Source of the DNA: Bilabrum cf. latius
Lineage: Eukaryota; Bigyra: Bicosoecida; Bigyra; Bicosoecida
Length of the DNA stretch: 64,000 nt
NCBI GenBank assembly: GCA_965178125.1
Contig: OZ237738.1
Coordinates: forward strand, 248,001 to 312,000
Reading direction: 5' to 3'
Part shown: piece after piece, positions 36,901 through 47,800 of the stretch
Layout of the letters: the number at the start of each line of letters is the position of its first letter
How positions within the stretch are numbered: position 1 is the first letter of the stretch
Notes under the pieces: generated by a model
What the model was told of the DNA's origin: nothing
Database searches by the model: none
What the model saw: the letters and a program-made list of their open reading frames with translations, nothing else
Translations under genes and position numbers: made by a program

Positions 36901-38569
36901 TCAAGGGCCGCGGCGGCTGCTAGACGGCAACATACACGGGAGGCGCGCCGCCCTGAGGAAACCCTTGGCCTGCGACCGCGAACATCTGTCCACTCTCGGA
37001 CACCATCATCGGGCCTGATACGTGACCCATCTGCATCCCCATGTTGGCGCCAAGTGGCATCACCCCCGCGGAGGTGGGATACCCAGGCATGCCCATGCTG
37101 CCGTGCTGCGGGAGTGCCCCGCTCATGCCCGTGTACGATCCCTGGAGATTGACTCCGCGCAGGACCGAAGTCAGCTGCTCCACAGAGAGCCCGCTGACAC
37201 CCCCGCTCGAAGCGTACACGACATCGGTTCCCGACTGCAGCAGCTGCCCGTCGCCGGCCATCTGCGACCGGGCGAACTGGGCTTGGGTCAGCCCTGCCGG
37301 CGGCACGCTCGCGTCGGGTAGCTGTGCCAGGGCCAGAGCGGCGTTGCGCCGCTTTACGGGGCTCGACTCCTCATCACCCGCTGGGTCAGCGGCGCGGCCA
37401 GAAGAGGAGAAGGCGCCTGCCCGCACCGTCCTTGGTCGGCCCGTGCTGCTGCTTCGGCTCCCCGACGCGCTTCCCGACTTTCCACGGCCGCGACCCCGCC
37501 CCTTACCCTTGCTTGACCCTCCCCTGCCACGCCCTCTGCCCTTGCCCTTGCTGGCGCCCTTCGCTGGCGCCACAGGTGCTGCCTTGAGCCAGTCGAGCTG
37601 ACCCGCCTCCGCCTGCCTAGACAGCGACTTGTACCTGATCTTGACTGCGTTCTCTGTGCGCCCAGGAAGCCGCTTGGAGATGGCGGCCCATCTCTGCCCC
37701 AGTTCCTCGTAGTGCGACATGAGGGCCTTGTCTTCCTCCAGCTGCCACGGCCCCTTGTTAATGGAGGGGTCCAGGTGGTTCTTCCACCTCTCCCTGCACT
37801 GCTTGGCCGTGCGACCGGGGATTAGAGCGGCTGCTTCGCCCCAGTTCTTCATCCCCTGCTGCACGAGGTTCAGCAGTCGGGAGTCTTCCTCCTGGGACCA
37901 GCTGCCTTTCACCAGACCGGGGGCCAGCACTTTGCGCCACCGCTGCAGGCACTGCACGTGGTTGCGTCCGGGCACGTGGCCGGAGATCGCCTTCCAGTTT
38001 CTGCCGCCGAACTTTGCCACTGCTACGCGAAGCATTTGATCTTCCTAATCCGTCCATTTCATGGCATCTCGACGCCTCTGGCCTAGGGGGTCCTTCGTTA
38101 GGTCGTCTTCCCGTCCCTGAGCTGACGGCGCAGCCGAGCTTGCAGTCCTCCCTGCTCGGCCTCGCCTCGGAGCCTCTGATGCTGACGCTCCAGATGCAGA
38201 CGGTGCAGAAGCCATTAAAGAACCGGCTTGGTTTGACTGCAGCAGCTTCATTGCGTCCAACGGGCTGCTACCGGAGGAGACAGCGGATGGACCACCAGTG
38301 GCTGCAACGGCTGCGGCGCTTGCTGGCATCATATCATCGATGTTTCCAAGTGAGCCAATGCTTCCAGTGCTCTAAATTGGAGCACGCGGTGCGGGAGCAC
38401 TGCCTGCGCCAACCACAGACTCGGGCGCATCAGGAATTTCGCCGGCTGCACCACCATCAGCAACCCTTCGTGATGTGCTAGGCCTCTCAGAAGAAGAGGT
38501 TCGCATTGAACCAGGCCTCTCTCGCTTGTCACCAAGTGATTTACCCACATCGTCGTGGGGAGCAGACAT
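33905..38569 (-). CDS. R1R2R3 MYB transcription factor
   Basis: 1,554 residues from ATG 38569 to TGA 33905-33907, no introns. Residues about 1-165 are Ser/Ala-rich. Three MYB repeats occupy about 171-320. R1 has 'KWTD' then TAG then 'EDQMLRVAVAKFGGRNW'. R2 has 'KGSWSQEEDSRLLNLV' and 'GRTAKQCRERWKNHLDP'. R3 has 'KGPWQLEEDKALM' and 'GRTENAVKIRYKSL'. This is the c-Myb/plant 3R-MYB arrangement, usually a cell-cycle or developmental regulator; targets here are unknown. A basic linker of Lys-Gly-Arg repeats follows, then about 1,150 residues of low-complexity Ser/Gly/Gln sequence, likely disordered. Thirteen TAG codons are in frame: 38372, 38045, 36920, 36752, 36326, 36110, 35891, 35630, 35465, 34853, 34622, 34274, 34100. 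The one at 38045 sits in R1 at a position usually Glu or Gln; the one at 36110 begins a TAG-CAG-CAG-CAG run. Confidence 0.9.
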
Positions 38570-38931
38570 GCCAAACCGTGGTCAATACCTGCAAGGCCGC
38601 TGAGTCCCAGTGGTGGACGCGCTGACTAATTTCAGGAGCCAGCGCGGATTCCGCTCGAGAACCGTGTTCCCCTTTAAGACTGAATAGAATAAGGATATAT
38701 GCTTAGTTGTATTTGATCACCTGCTAGCAGAAGCACTTCTCATAGGTACTGTTTTCCGGCACCTCGCATATCGTTGGTTGGCGGTGCTGTGCGTTTTTGC
38801 GGAACCATCTAGAACTTGAAAATTGCGCGGCGACCTCAGGGAAATGGTATTCTTTTCTCTCCACTGTGCACTTGGCAAGGCCTCCTGCGCCAAATTTTTT
38901 AGCTTAGAGGATTAAGCGATAGGGTGTAGCC
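38570..38931. promoter_or_regulatory. 362-bp divergent promoter region between MYB and lysyl-tRNA synthetase
   Basis: AT-rich compared with the flanking genes, including a TAAGGATATATGC stretch around 38690. It must contain start signals for both divergent genes. No gene is seen in it. Confidence 0.5.
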
Positions 38932-40962
38932 ATGGAAGCAGGAGGATCCGAGAAGAAGATTGATAGGTCTGCGGCAGATGCCGAGGAAGCCGAGGCAGCG
39001 AAGCTCGGAATGAGCAAGAAGCAGTATCGCAAGTACCTGAAGAGGCAGGAGGCCGACCAGAAGAAGGCCGAGCGAAGTGTCAAGCAGGCGGCATCCGCAA
39101 AGAAGGGTGCTATGGTGAGCGAACTGCGCGGTGCCGAGTACACTGCGCATCGTGCCAAGGTGTACAAGGCTGCGGTGGAGAAGGAAGGCCAGCCCATGTA
39201 TCCACACAAATACCACGCTACCATGTTGCTGCCAGACTTTGTCGCGAAATACGACCCCCTTGCCGAGGCCGGAAAGGAGGTGGAAGGAGCAGAGGAGGCG
39301 CTGTGCGGCCGAGTTCTCCTGGAGCGCCGGCAGTCGAAGAAGCTTTTCTTTGTCGACCTGCATGCAGATGGCGCCAAGGTCCAGCTGATGATGAACAAGG
39401 CATCATTCAGGGACCCGGCGGAGTTCGACCGGTACTCGAAGCTGGTTGCCCGAGGAGACATTGTGGGCGCCAGGGGCGTGCCATCGCGCACCAAGCTTGG
39501 GGAGCTCTCGCTGTCCGTGCGGTCCGTGACCATCCTGTCGCCCTGCCTGCACCAGCTGCCCAGCTCCGTGGTTGGCATGAAGGACAAGTCTATTCGGTAC
39601 CGCCAGAGGTACCTCGACCTCATGGTGAACCGCTCCACGAGGGACATCTTCACGGCGCGCGCACAGATCGTCAACTTCGTCCGGAGGTACCTGGACGAGA
39701 GGCACTTTGTCGAGGTGGAGACGCCCATGATGAACATGATTCCAGGCGGTGCGACTGCGAAGCCGTTCGTGACCTACCACAACGACCTCAAGATGGATCT
39801 ATTCATGAGGGTGGCACCCGAGCTCTACCTCAAGATGCTCGTCGTGGGAGGGCTGGACCGAGTCTACGAGATCGGGCGCCAGTTCAGGAACGAGGGTATC
39901 GACATGACGCACAACCCCGAGTTCACCACGTGCGAGTTCTACATGGCCTACGCGGACTACAACGACCTGATGACGATGACCGAGGAGATGATCAGCGGAA
40001 TGGTCAGGGAGATCCACGGCACCACCAAGATCAAGTACCACCCCGACGGTGAGGGCGAGGGGAAGCCCGAGATCGAGCTGGATTTCACCACCCCCTTCCC
40101 CCGCGTGCCGCTGGTGGAGGGTATCGAGGAGAGGGGCGGGTTCAAGATCCCCCAGCCGCTCGAGTCCGAGGAGGCCCGCAAGTTCCTGGACGACAAGTGC
40201 ACGGAGCTCAAGATCGCGTGCCCCGCGCCGCGATCCACTGCCCGCCTGCTGGACAAGCTGGTGGGCTACTATATCGAGGACCACATCGTGGAGCGACCGA
40301 CGTTCATCATCGACCACCCTGAGCTCATGTCCCCGCTAGCCAAGTACCACCGCTCCAAGCCGGGCCTGACCGAGCGATTCGAGCTGTTCATCGCGGGCAA
40401 GGAGGTTTGCAACGCGTACACAGAGCTGAATGACCCCGCGGTGCAGCGGGATCGCTTCATCGAGCAGATGTCCGCCAAGGCGGGTGGCGACGATGAGGCG
40501 CAGCCGCACGACGAGACCTTCTGTAAGGCGCTCGAGCACGCGCTGCCCCCCACGGCCGGCTGGGGCATGGGGATCGACCGCATGACCATGTTCCTCACCG
40601 ACAAGAACAACATCAAGGAGGTGCTTCTGTTCCCCGCCATGAAGCCCGAGCTCGGCGGCAGGGGCATCCGGGACCTGGATCTAGGCACCGCAGACGGAGT
40701 GCGCGCCCTCGACGACTTCCTCCGGGTGGAGGGGCGTCTATTCCTGGGAGGCGCCAAGCCAACCAAGCTGGACGCTGATTCCTACGACGCCATGTGCAAG
40801 GCGCCGGAGGAGGACGTTGCCAAGTGTGCCAACGCGAGGGCTTGGTTCGACATGGTTGGCGCGTTCACGTCTGCGGTGCGCAAGTCCTGGGCGGCAGAGA
40901 AGGTCGAAGCAGCCAGCGGGGCCGGAACTGACGGCGGTGCTGCCACTGGCGGAGGCAAGTGA
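38932..40962 (+). CDS. KARS1: Lysyl-tRNA synthetase, class II, cytosolic type, with C-terminal EF1B/GST-C-like domain
   Basis: 676 residues, ATG 38932, TGA 40960-40962, no introns and no TAG codon. It charges tRNA-Lys in the cytosol. Residues about 5-65 are the Lys/Glu-rich helical tRNA-binding extension of eukaryotic LysRS. An OB-fold anticodon-binding domain follows (about 105-215). The class II core has motif 1 ('[17 protein letters not shown]'), '[19 protein letters not shown]', motif 2 ('[18 protein letters not shown]', near 320) and motif 3 ('[15 protein letters not shown]', near 543). The last about 90 residues are unusual: '[19 protein letters not shown]', a conserved-looking Asp, then '[12 protein letters not shown]' resemble the GST-C-like N-terminal domain of eEF1B-beta. 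The family is certain; the extra domain is a pattern match by eye. Confidence 0.97.
   Translation: MEAGGSEKKIDRSAADAEEAEAAKLGMSKKQYRKYLKRQEADQKKAERSVKQAASAKKGAMVSELRGAEYTAHRAKVYKAAVEKEGQPMYPHKYHATMLLPDFVAKYDPLAEAGKEVEGAEEALCGRVLLERRQSKKLFFVDLHADGAKVQLMMNKASFRDPAEFDRYSKLVARGDIVGARGVPSRTKLGELSLSVRSVTILSPCLHQLPSSVVGMKDKSIRYRQRYLDLMVNRSTRDIFTARAQIVNFVRRYLDERHFVEVETPMMNMIPGGATAKPFVTYHNDLKMDLFMRVAPELYLKMLVVGGLDRVYEIGRQFRNEGIDMTHNPEFTTCEFYMAYADYNDLMTMTEEMISGMVREIHGTTKIKYHPDGEGEGKPEIELDFTTPFPRVPLVEGIEERGGFKIPQPLESEEARKFLDDKCTELKIACPAPRSTARLLDKLVGYYIEDHIVERPTFIIDHPELMSPLAKYHRSKPGLTERFELFIAGKEVCNAYTELNDPAVQRDRFIEQMSAKAGGDDEAQPHDETFCKALEHALPPTAGWGMGIDRMTMFLTDKNNIKEVLLFPAMKPELGGRGIRDLDLGTADGVRALDDFLRVEGRLFLGGAKPTKLDADSYDAMCKAPEEDVAKCANARAWFDMVGAFTSAVRKSWAAEKVEAASGAGTDGGAATGGGK
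40690..40900 (+). other. EF1B/GST-C-like extension of lysyl-tRNA synthetase
   Basis: The segment after motif 3 follows the pattern xFL-x4-(Y/F)L-x-G-x2-PT-x2-D-x3-(F/Y)-x9-P-x8-R-(W)-F/Y that typifies the eEF1B GST-C-like domain, used by several synthetases to join multi-synthetase complexes. Human LysRS has no such domain as far as I know. Confidence 0.62.
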
Positions 40963-41144
40963 GCTGCATAGGGACTGTAGGTCCTCGGCGGATTGTTCGT
41001 GCGTGCACGTATCTCAGACGCGCGTAGGCCTCAGCTGCATTGCGGCCAGGCCGAAGCCGCGTCTGAGTGGATGGTGGTTTATCATACACATTAAGTTCGA
41101 ATACGAGCTTTGATTGCATGCTCAACGCGCTGCTCCCACCACCC
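40963..41144. other. 182-bp convergent gap between LysRS and the glycosyltransferase
   Basis: Spacer between two facing TGA stops; the 3' ends of both transcripts must fall here. No gene or clear element seen. Confidence 0.5.
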
Positions 41145-43976
41145 TCACAATGGCAGCGTGCCATCAGGCCGCTTCAGGTCTCCAGCACACGCCCCTCCTC
41201 CTACCGCCCTCACTCTCCGGCCATCCATGTCCGCTTCCACGGTGCCACGGAGCAACTCGGCATCTGCTGATCCACTTGCAAAACGCAATTTTGCGTTCGC
41301 ACTGTGCTCTGCTGCTTCCTAGATCAGGTCAGACAGCGCCACGGGGGGCCTCTCGCCACGAGGGGAGACCCGCTCCCCTGTTGGGGTGCGGGACCACCAG
41401 TGCACGGCGAACGACTGCTTGTAGTGCTCGCAGCAGCCGCCGCCCTTCTCGTAGTGCGCGCACCCGAGCTCACGCAGCTCGTCTCCGTCCTTGTACCGCA
41501 CCGGGTACATGGTCTCTTGAGGCAGGATCGCAGCAGCCCACATGCCCTCCTCGCCCAGCGCCCGGCGCAGCAGCCTCGGCCCTGTACTCCAGTTCGGGCT
41601 GTCGAAATCCACCACGGCCTGGCTGGCGAGGCTTACGGCTCGCTGTGCGACTGGGTGGCCTCTGCTAAATCCGAAAAAACCGTTCGACACGCTCTGCCAC
41701 ATGCCCTCGTCGCCGTCCTCGTGGCAAATCACTGCGCCAGACAGCCTTGTAAACGCGTCGATCGGCCTGCACAGCTCAAAGTCTAGGTCCACGTAGAACC
41801 CTCCATGTCGCATGACAGCGTCGAGTCTCATCAGATCGGCTTTCTGTTCCGGGGCCTTTGCAGCGAGGATCTGATGCTTAAGCGCAGCAAAATGCTCGGG
41901 AGCTCCTTGCTCTCGGTTCAGGTCGCGATCTGTCCAAAGCATGACCGTGAAGGCAGGATGCCGTCGCATCCAGCTCCGCATAGTCTTTGCTTGTGGCCAC
42001 GGCATTGAATCGCTGCCGATCCACACGAAGTGGAGGATGCGTGGGACGGCCGGGACCCGCAATCCCATCCAGGCCGGTGGCGGCGCGATCACAGCTTGCG
42101 GACTGAAAAGGGCGCGAAGGCTACGCGATTTCTTGTTCGAGCGCCCCGATGTCATCATATGCTACGCGTCATACGTGACATGCCACCGGTCCAACGCCTC
42201 TCGGCGCAGCTCGCAGCCGACCGAGTCATCATAGTCGGGGTTTTCTTCCAGCTTTGAAGCTGCCCTGTGAAGCGCGGCAAGCCGAGGCCGGGGAAACCAG
42301 GGAAGGGCGTCAACGGATGCCGGCGACAGCGCGCGAATTCTGCACCCCGCCGAAGAAAACGTACTAAACGAGTCAGATTCACCGGTGCAGAGGCCGCTTG
42401 CAAGTATATCGTCGTACACGCTCCTGATTGCCAACAGGGCAGCTGGGTCCGCCGATGGAGGCAGGTGCTACCAGCTCGACCGCAGTTCCCTGCCAGCCGT
42501 CCATGCCCGCATGTGCCGTACATCGCTACTTTCAGCATATGAGGCGGACAAGTTCGCAAAGAAAGCCCGCCCACGAGCTGTTGCAGCAGCAGCGGAACCC
42601 AGCTACAGCAGCCCATGCAGAACAGCCCGACCAGCAATTCCTCCCCTTTGACCTGCAGCGTACCACGGAACGATGCCACCTGCACTTCTCTCCAGCCCCG
42701 CGACAAGATCTACGTTGCCAACCAAACCAAGAGCCTCGTCAAGTCGACGCGACAACTCCGGCGATGCACCGGCAGTCGCGAGGATCCGGCTGCCACCGGC
42801 AAGGCAGCTGCCGCCGCGCTCAATCACGAGGGCAACGCAGAGGGCGTGTACCTTGATGCTGTGCGGGGCTTGTTCTAGCCAGCGCTCCAGAGCAGCCGCG
42901 TTGACGTCCTGCTCCCCCGTCACTGCGGCTCGCAGGGCTCGCACGCCCTCCTGCCAGTCAACGATACGGATATTTACGTTGGCTGGGCTGTGGGCCCGGA
43001 GGTCCACCTGCATGCGACGCATGCAAATAGATGTGTAACTCGAATGCATCTCTGGGGTACGCAGCAAGTGAATGCTCGTGACGCCGTGGGTGCTGCTTGG
43101 CTCGAGGTGGCCGTGGTGTGGAGCACCGTGCTCCGGCCCCGTGCTGAGCAAAGCAGGCGGGGGCCACGGCACCGAAAGCTGCATCAGGGTCCCTGGCTGC
43201 ATCCATCTGTACATTTCGATGGCTAGCATTCTGCGCGCGATGTACTCCATGGGCTGGACGCCGCACCTCCACGGCAGGGCTTGGTCCAGCAGGGCGCGGG
43301 CAGCGGCAGGGGTGAGCACGTAGGCCGCGCCCATGGCGGCAGCACTCTCCGAAGTGGGGAGCATTGCACCAGGCTCAAATCCGAATGTAGGTTCATTGAA
43401 CCTAGCCACCTTTGCAGCCGCTCCATACTGTTTCCAGTGTATGGCGGCCGACAGACGGTGTGACAGCCGCAACGGTGCAAGACTCAGAACAATCATGTTG
43501 CCCAAAGCTGGCACCGGTAATGACTGCATTGCAGCTATTGAATCAATATGCGACCAGTTTCCAACCACTATCAGGCTTGGCCCTTTACGTGCGGCTGCTA
43601 TTCTCCAGCTCTGAATGTGTTGGAAAGCAATGCGAACACTTGACGGGCAGTCCTCGGCCCACCCCGCCGCAATGGCATCAACTTCAGCTACCACTGGAAT
43701 ACTTGGCAGACAAATTGTTGAAATTGATGCCCTGTCGCACAGTATCTACGGCCTACCATCGTAACACTGGAGCTGAATACACTAATCTATGTGCAATCGC
43801 TTCGAGCGATTCTTTGAGCCAATAAAATGGTCCACTTCAGGGCTGAACCTCAGAAACCATACAAGTATAATACAAACTAAGGCAAGGATAGAGCCAAGAA
43901 TTGTCTGAAGAGAAAGAAAATTGCGGTTGGTTTGGAACGACCTCTTTGAACCCCAATATCTGCGGGCTCCCCCCAT
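41145..43976 (-). CDS. Type II membrane protein with two glycosyltransferase-like domains (GT25-like then GT32/OCH1-like)
   Basis: 943 residues from ATG 43976 to TGA 41145-41147, no introns. A single hydrophobic span at residues 21-42 after a basic N-terminus is a type II signal anchor, as in Golgi enzymes. Residues about 50-270 resemble family GT25: a diverged 'NRSKRLHI' start, then 'GAAYVLTPAAARALLDQALP'. The second half, about 645-860, is a GT32/OCH1-like domain: 'VPRILHFVWIGSD', 'PEQKADLMRLDAVMRHGG', the metal-binding D-x-D in 'FYVDLDFELCRPID' (residue near 728), 'NGFFGFSRGHP' and a late 'SFAVHWWSRT'. Donor and acceptor sugars cannot be told from sequence. TAG codons at 43782, 43746, 42603, 42468, 42162 and 41319 are in frame; reading them as sense is what joins the halves. 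It is transcribed away from the giant surface-protein gene. Confidence 0.82.
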
Positions 43977-44832
43977 TCCGAGCGCACGTCTTAGAAATCC
44001 TTGACTCCAACAATGAATTAAACTTTGCCTGTTGTGGTGTCATGCCACACCATTCATCGCTTAGCTGAGGGCACGGGAAAGGTAATACTATCTTCATCTT
44101 TACTTTTTAATGTCGAAAAATTGTCTCTGGCAATGGCCTAGTGGCACGTCTTGCGACCGCCGGCGCTGGCATGCTGCTAGGCCTATGGCGAATTGGATCG
44201 GGCGACCACATTACGCGGGTTACGCATAGACCGCGCTTCAAAGCTTGACTGCGGTGAGATTCGTTGCTTGAGTATTATCTTAAGCAGTTGTGGGTTCATT
44301 CAAGGTGCCATGCAGCGAAAAGAGGCAGTTGGGGAAAAAACCCGCAAACGGCATCCAAGAGTCAGCGCCTGATATATTTCCCTTATGCGGTTTACCCTCG
44401 CAGCTGAATTCGTCGCCTCATATTGCACGACTGTCTAGATCAGTCTGTCGTTGCTGATTTGAGGTGAATAAGCCAGGTGAGAGACAGCCACAGTGCCAAC
44501 TACGTCACTAGCCCTGTGTTCCTATCTCGGGTACTGAGAGGCAGTTTTGACTCAATCATGGAAAATATAGCATTTTGAGGCTAACATGATTCTTGATGTA
44601 CTGCGTGCGACACGCATTGTACCAGATGTTGACGTCAACAGCCAGCGATGTTCGCTTGACAGCCAAAACATTCTTGATGTTGACTTCACGATGCCTTGTA
44701 CAGCCCCACTATTGGTTCTTCTCTTGCCACGTTGCATACGAATGCATTCAATTTTGATGTGGCACAGACATGTACTGCCGATAGCCTAGCTTGTGCAATT
44801 TTTGTTGCCGTCCGCAGCTGGAATCTGCTCCT
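43977..44832. promoter_or_regulatory. 856-bp divergent intergenic region
   Basis: The largest gap in the window lies between the glycosyltransferase ATG (minus) and the giant surface-protein ATG (plus). It is AT-richer than the coding sequence. It contains a perfect GTTGACGTCAAC palindrome and two near copies of ATTCTTGATGT (around 44589 and 44669). No gene or RNA was recognised; most of it is presumably promoter and 5' UTR for both genes. Confidence 0.5.
44628..44639. promoter_or_regulatory. CRE/bZIP-like palindrome GTTGACGTCAAC
   Basis: A perfect 12-bp palindrome containing TGACGTCA, the consensus of CREB/ATF-type bZIP factors, about 195 bp before the giant surface-protein ATG. The sequence is seen directly; factor binding is inference. 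Confidence 0.45.
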
Positions 44833-47800
44833 ATGCTGGAATTGCACAGTAGAAGCAGATGCACCGCATCTGTGTTCGCTGCTCTTCTGCTTGCTTCTAG
44901 TGCATATGCGAGTGTAAGCGTAGATGGATCCCTGCCTAGCGACGGTGCGACTTCGGTCGCGCTGTCGCCGTCGACGATTGAGATTCACTTCGACACGGCA
45001 ATCAAGGCGCGTCCAGGTCACTCCGTTTTCGTCGTCCGCCGCTCAGACGGCGTGGCGGTCGCCGAGTTTGACGCTGGTATCGCCGCAATTGACGACAGGG
45101 CTGGGACACCGGACAGTGTTCTACAGTTCAGCCTGAGGGTAGGCGAGGAGCTGGCCGCGCCGCTCGATCCCGAGACAGAGTATGCCATCACTGCCGAGGC
45201 AGGTGTGGCAGAGGACGCCACCGACTCGACCTCGCTGTCCCCTGCCATCGTGCTGGGCGGCAGCACGTCTCCAACTTTTACTACAACCAAGCTTCCCGGC
45301 TGTGCCAACTGGCTTTCGGCCGTGGATGCCATCTCATCCGGAACGTACGAGCCTTGGATGTCCAACACCGCCCACTGCGACTTTGTGTCGCCCACTGGAG
45401 CCATGACTCTGGTGGGATACGCCACTGCGTCCACCACGCAGTCCTCGGCTCTGCTGCCCGGCAACCTCAACGTGGAGGACCAGGCATCGGGCACCTCTGT
45501 GTTCAACGCGAGCAGGAGGAGCGGCGGTGCCACGCTGGAGGCCGATGAGGGGCTGGCGCGCGGTGCCATCGGGCTCATGGTGTCGGGGCGAAGCGGCAAG
45601 TCCTCGGCTGGGCTGCGGGGGTCAAGCACATACGACCACGCGTACCTGATCCAGTACCCCTCCCGGGCGGTGGGCGCAGATGGTCCATCACTGGTGCGCG
45701 GGTCCAGTGCCTCCACCAGCCAGGCCTGCACCAACTTCGACTGGGCCACCGTGTCGTGCATGTCCACGGGGGCAGACTCGGACGCCTGCGTGAACAACGT
45801 CCTGCCGCCTCGCATGCAGGTGGAGGGCAGCACCATGACGGTGCAGGGGGGTGACGGGTACGGAGCAGTGGCCCGTATCTCGTCCACCACCGCACTCTGC
45901 GATTGGACCCCTGATTCCAACGGAGTGGCCGCCATCTACGCAGGAGCCGACTCGGGCGCTGTGAGCGCCCTCTATCGGGTGCCGGGTGGCACCACCTACG
46001 GCCGAACATTCGGCTCTGTGGCCGTGTGGACAGCAGGGGAGGCCCCCATGCAGTCTTGCCGCGCGCACCTCGATGCAGCCACGGGAGATCAGATGGTCGC
46101 ATGGTACCTGCTTCCCGGCGGAGGCGCACCCCGGCCCAACGGCGACGTGCGCGACTACTCCGGCCGTGGCTTTGACCTGCCCGCCACCAGCCAGTACAAG
46201 TTCAGCGCCTCCGATGGTGGGTTTCTGTTCAAGTCCGCCACTACAACTGAAGAGGCCGGCGCAGCGCAAGCAGGCAGCAGCGACACCCCTGTCCCCGTGG
46301 AAGGTGACTAGGCCTTCTCGTTCTGCGCTTGGTTTCGGTACGACGGATATCAAGGCGGCACCCAGTGGCCCTCGTCCCTGTCCTATGCGCCCATCCTGGG
46401 GCTGCGCGCATACAGCGGCATTCAGACGAACCAAGGCCTCGTCTTCGGTGCGTTCAAGGGCGGCCGGCTCGGCGTGGATTTCCGTGGGGCCCGCGTGCTG
46501 TCCAAGGACGCCGGCACCGTGGGCGAGTGGACCCACGTGTGCGTGACCAGGACTCCCTCAAGCAAGAAGCTCGAGAGCACCACCATCTACATCAACGGAG
46601 CCAAGGCAGTGGCTCAGCTAGACACGGACGCCGCCATCCGCGGCCAGCCGTCCGCCAACGCGCCCCCCTCCATCAAGGCAGCTCCCCTGCAGCTGGGAAT
46701 CCACCAGGACCCCGCCAGTGGCAACGAGCACGTGTGGAACGGCAGGCTGTACGACGTGCGGTTCTACTCGCGGGCCCTGTCCATGCGTGACGTGGTCGCA
46801 GTGCACGGTGCTGCAGGCGGAGGCCCTTCACTCATTGGCCTTGAGGTCAGCGCACTTGCCAAGGCAGCCGCTGATTGGGACTTTGACGGGGGATCTTCCT
46901 TGGACGAGGAGGGCGCCAGCACTGCGTCTGCTGCTGCCACCCGCAGGAGTGCCGCTCTGGTGAGTTCGATGAACCGCGTGGGAGGCAGCACTGCCTCGTC
47001 CACTGGCTTCTAGTGCTCGCTGGAGGGCACTGCACGCGTGAGCGGTGGGTCTCTTGTGCTGGACGGGGCTGGGCATGCAGATTGCGGTGCCCTTGCTTCT
47101 GACTTGACCTCGTTCACCATCGAGGCCTGGGTCTCGGCTGCCGATGACCATTCATCTAACGGTGGGGGTGCTGTGATCTCCCTTGCAGAGAGCAAGGACT
47201 CCACCGGTTCATTCGATGCAATCACGTTTGGAGAGCTTTACCGCGGAGAGTGGCTAGACTCGTCCGATGGTCGCCGCCGCACCAGCTCGTCCCAGCGCAC
47301 CCCCCAGGAAGAGGACTCGTTCGGTGGCAGCCGCCGCATTCACCTCGTGCTCACGGTGGATGCAGCCACCAGGACTCGCACGCTCTACAAGGACGGATAC
47401 GCCCTGCGCAGCCGCACCACTTCCTCCGTGCAGACCCACAGCAGGTCCACGCACCGTGTCCTGATCGGGTGCAGGAACCCCTCCTGCACGGACAGCGGCC
47501 GCAGGTTCCGCGGTGCCGTTCATCAGGCTCGTGTGTACTCCGGGTCCATGACAGCCTCGGAAGTGATTGCTCTGCATCGCCTCGGCGCTACCGCCAACGC
47601 TCCTGGGCTTGCCGTGGGTGGCGAGCTTGGCCTGCTGAACGGACCCCGCCTGCTGTCCCTTGCTGGAGACCAGTCAATGGACGCAAAGGGTGGGTGGCGC
47701 GCTGAGTGTGACATGGACACTGACGATGGCGGCTGGACCCGGTTCTGGTGGTACCACGGACACACGCGGTCTTCGTTCCCATCCGGCGAGAACGACGTGC

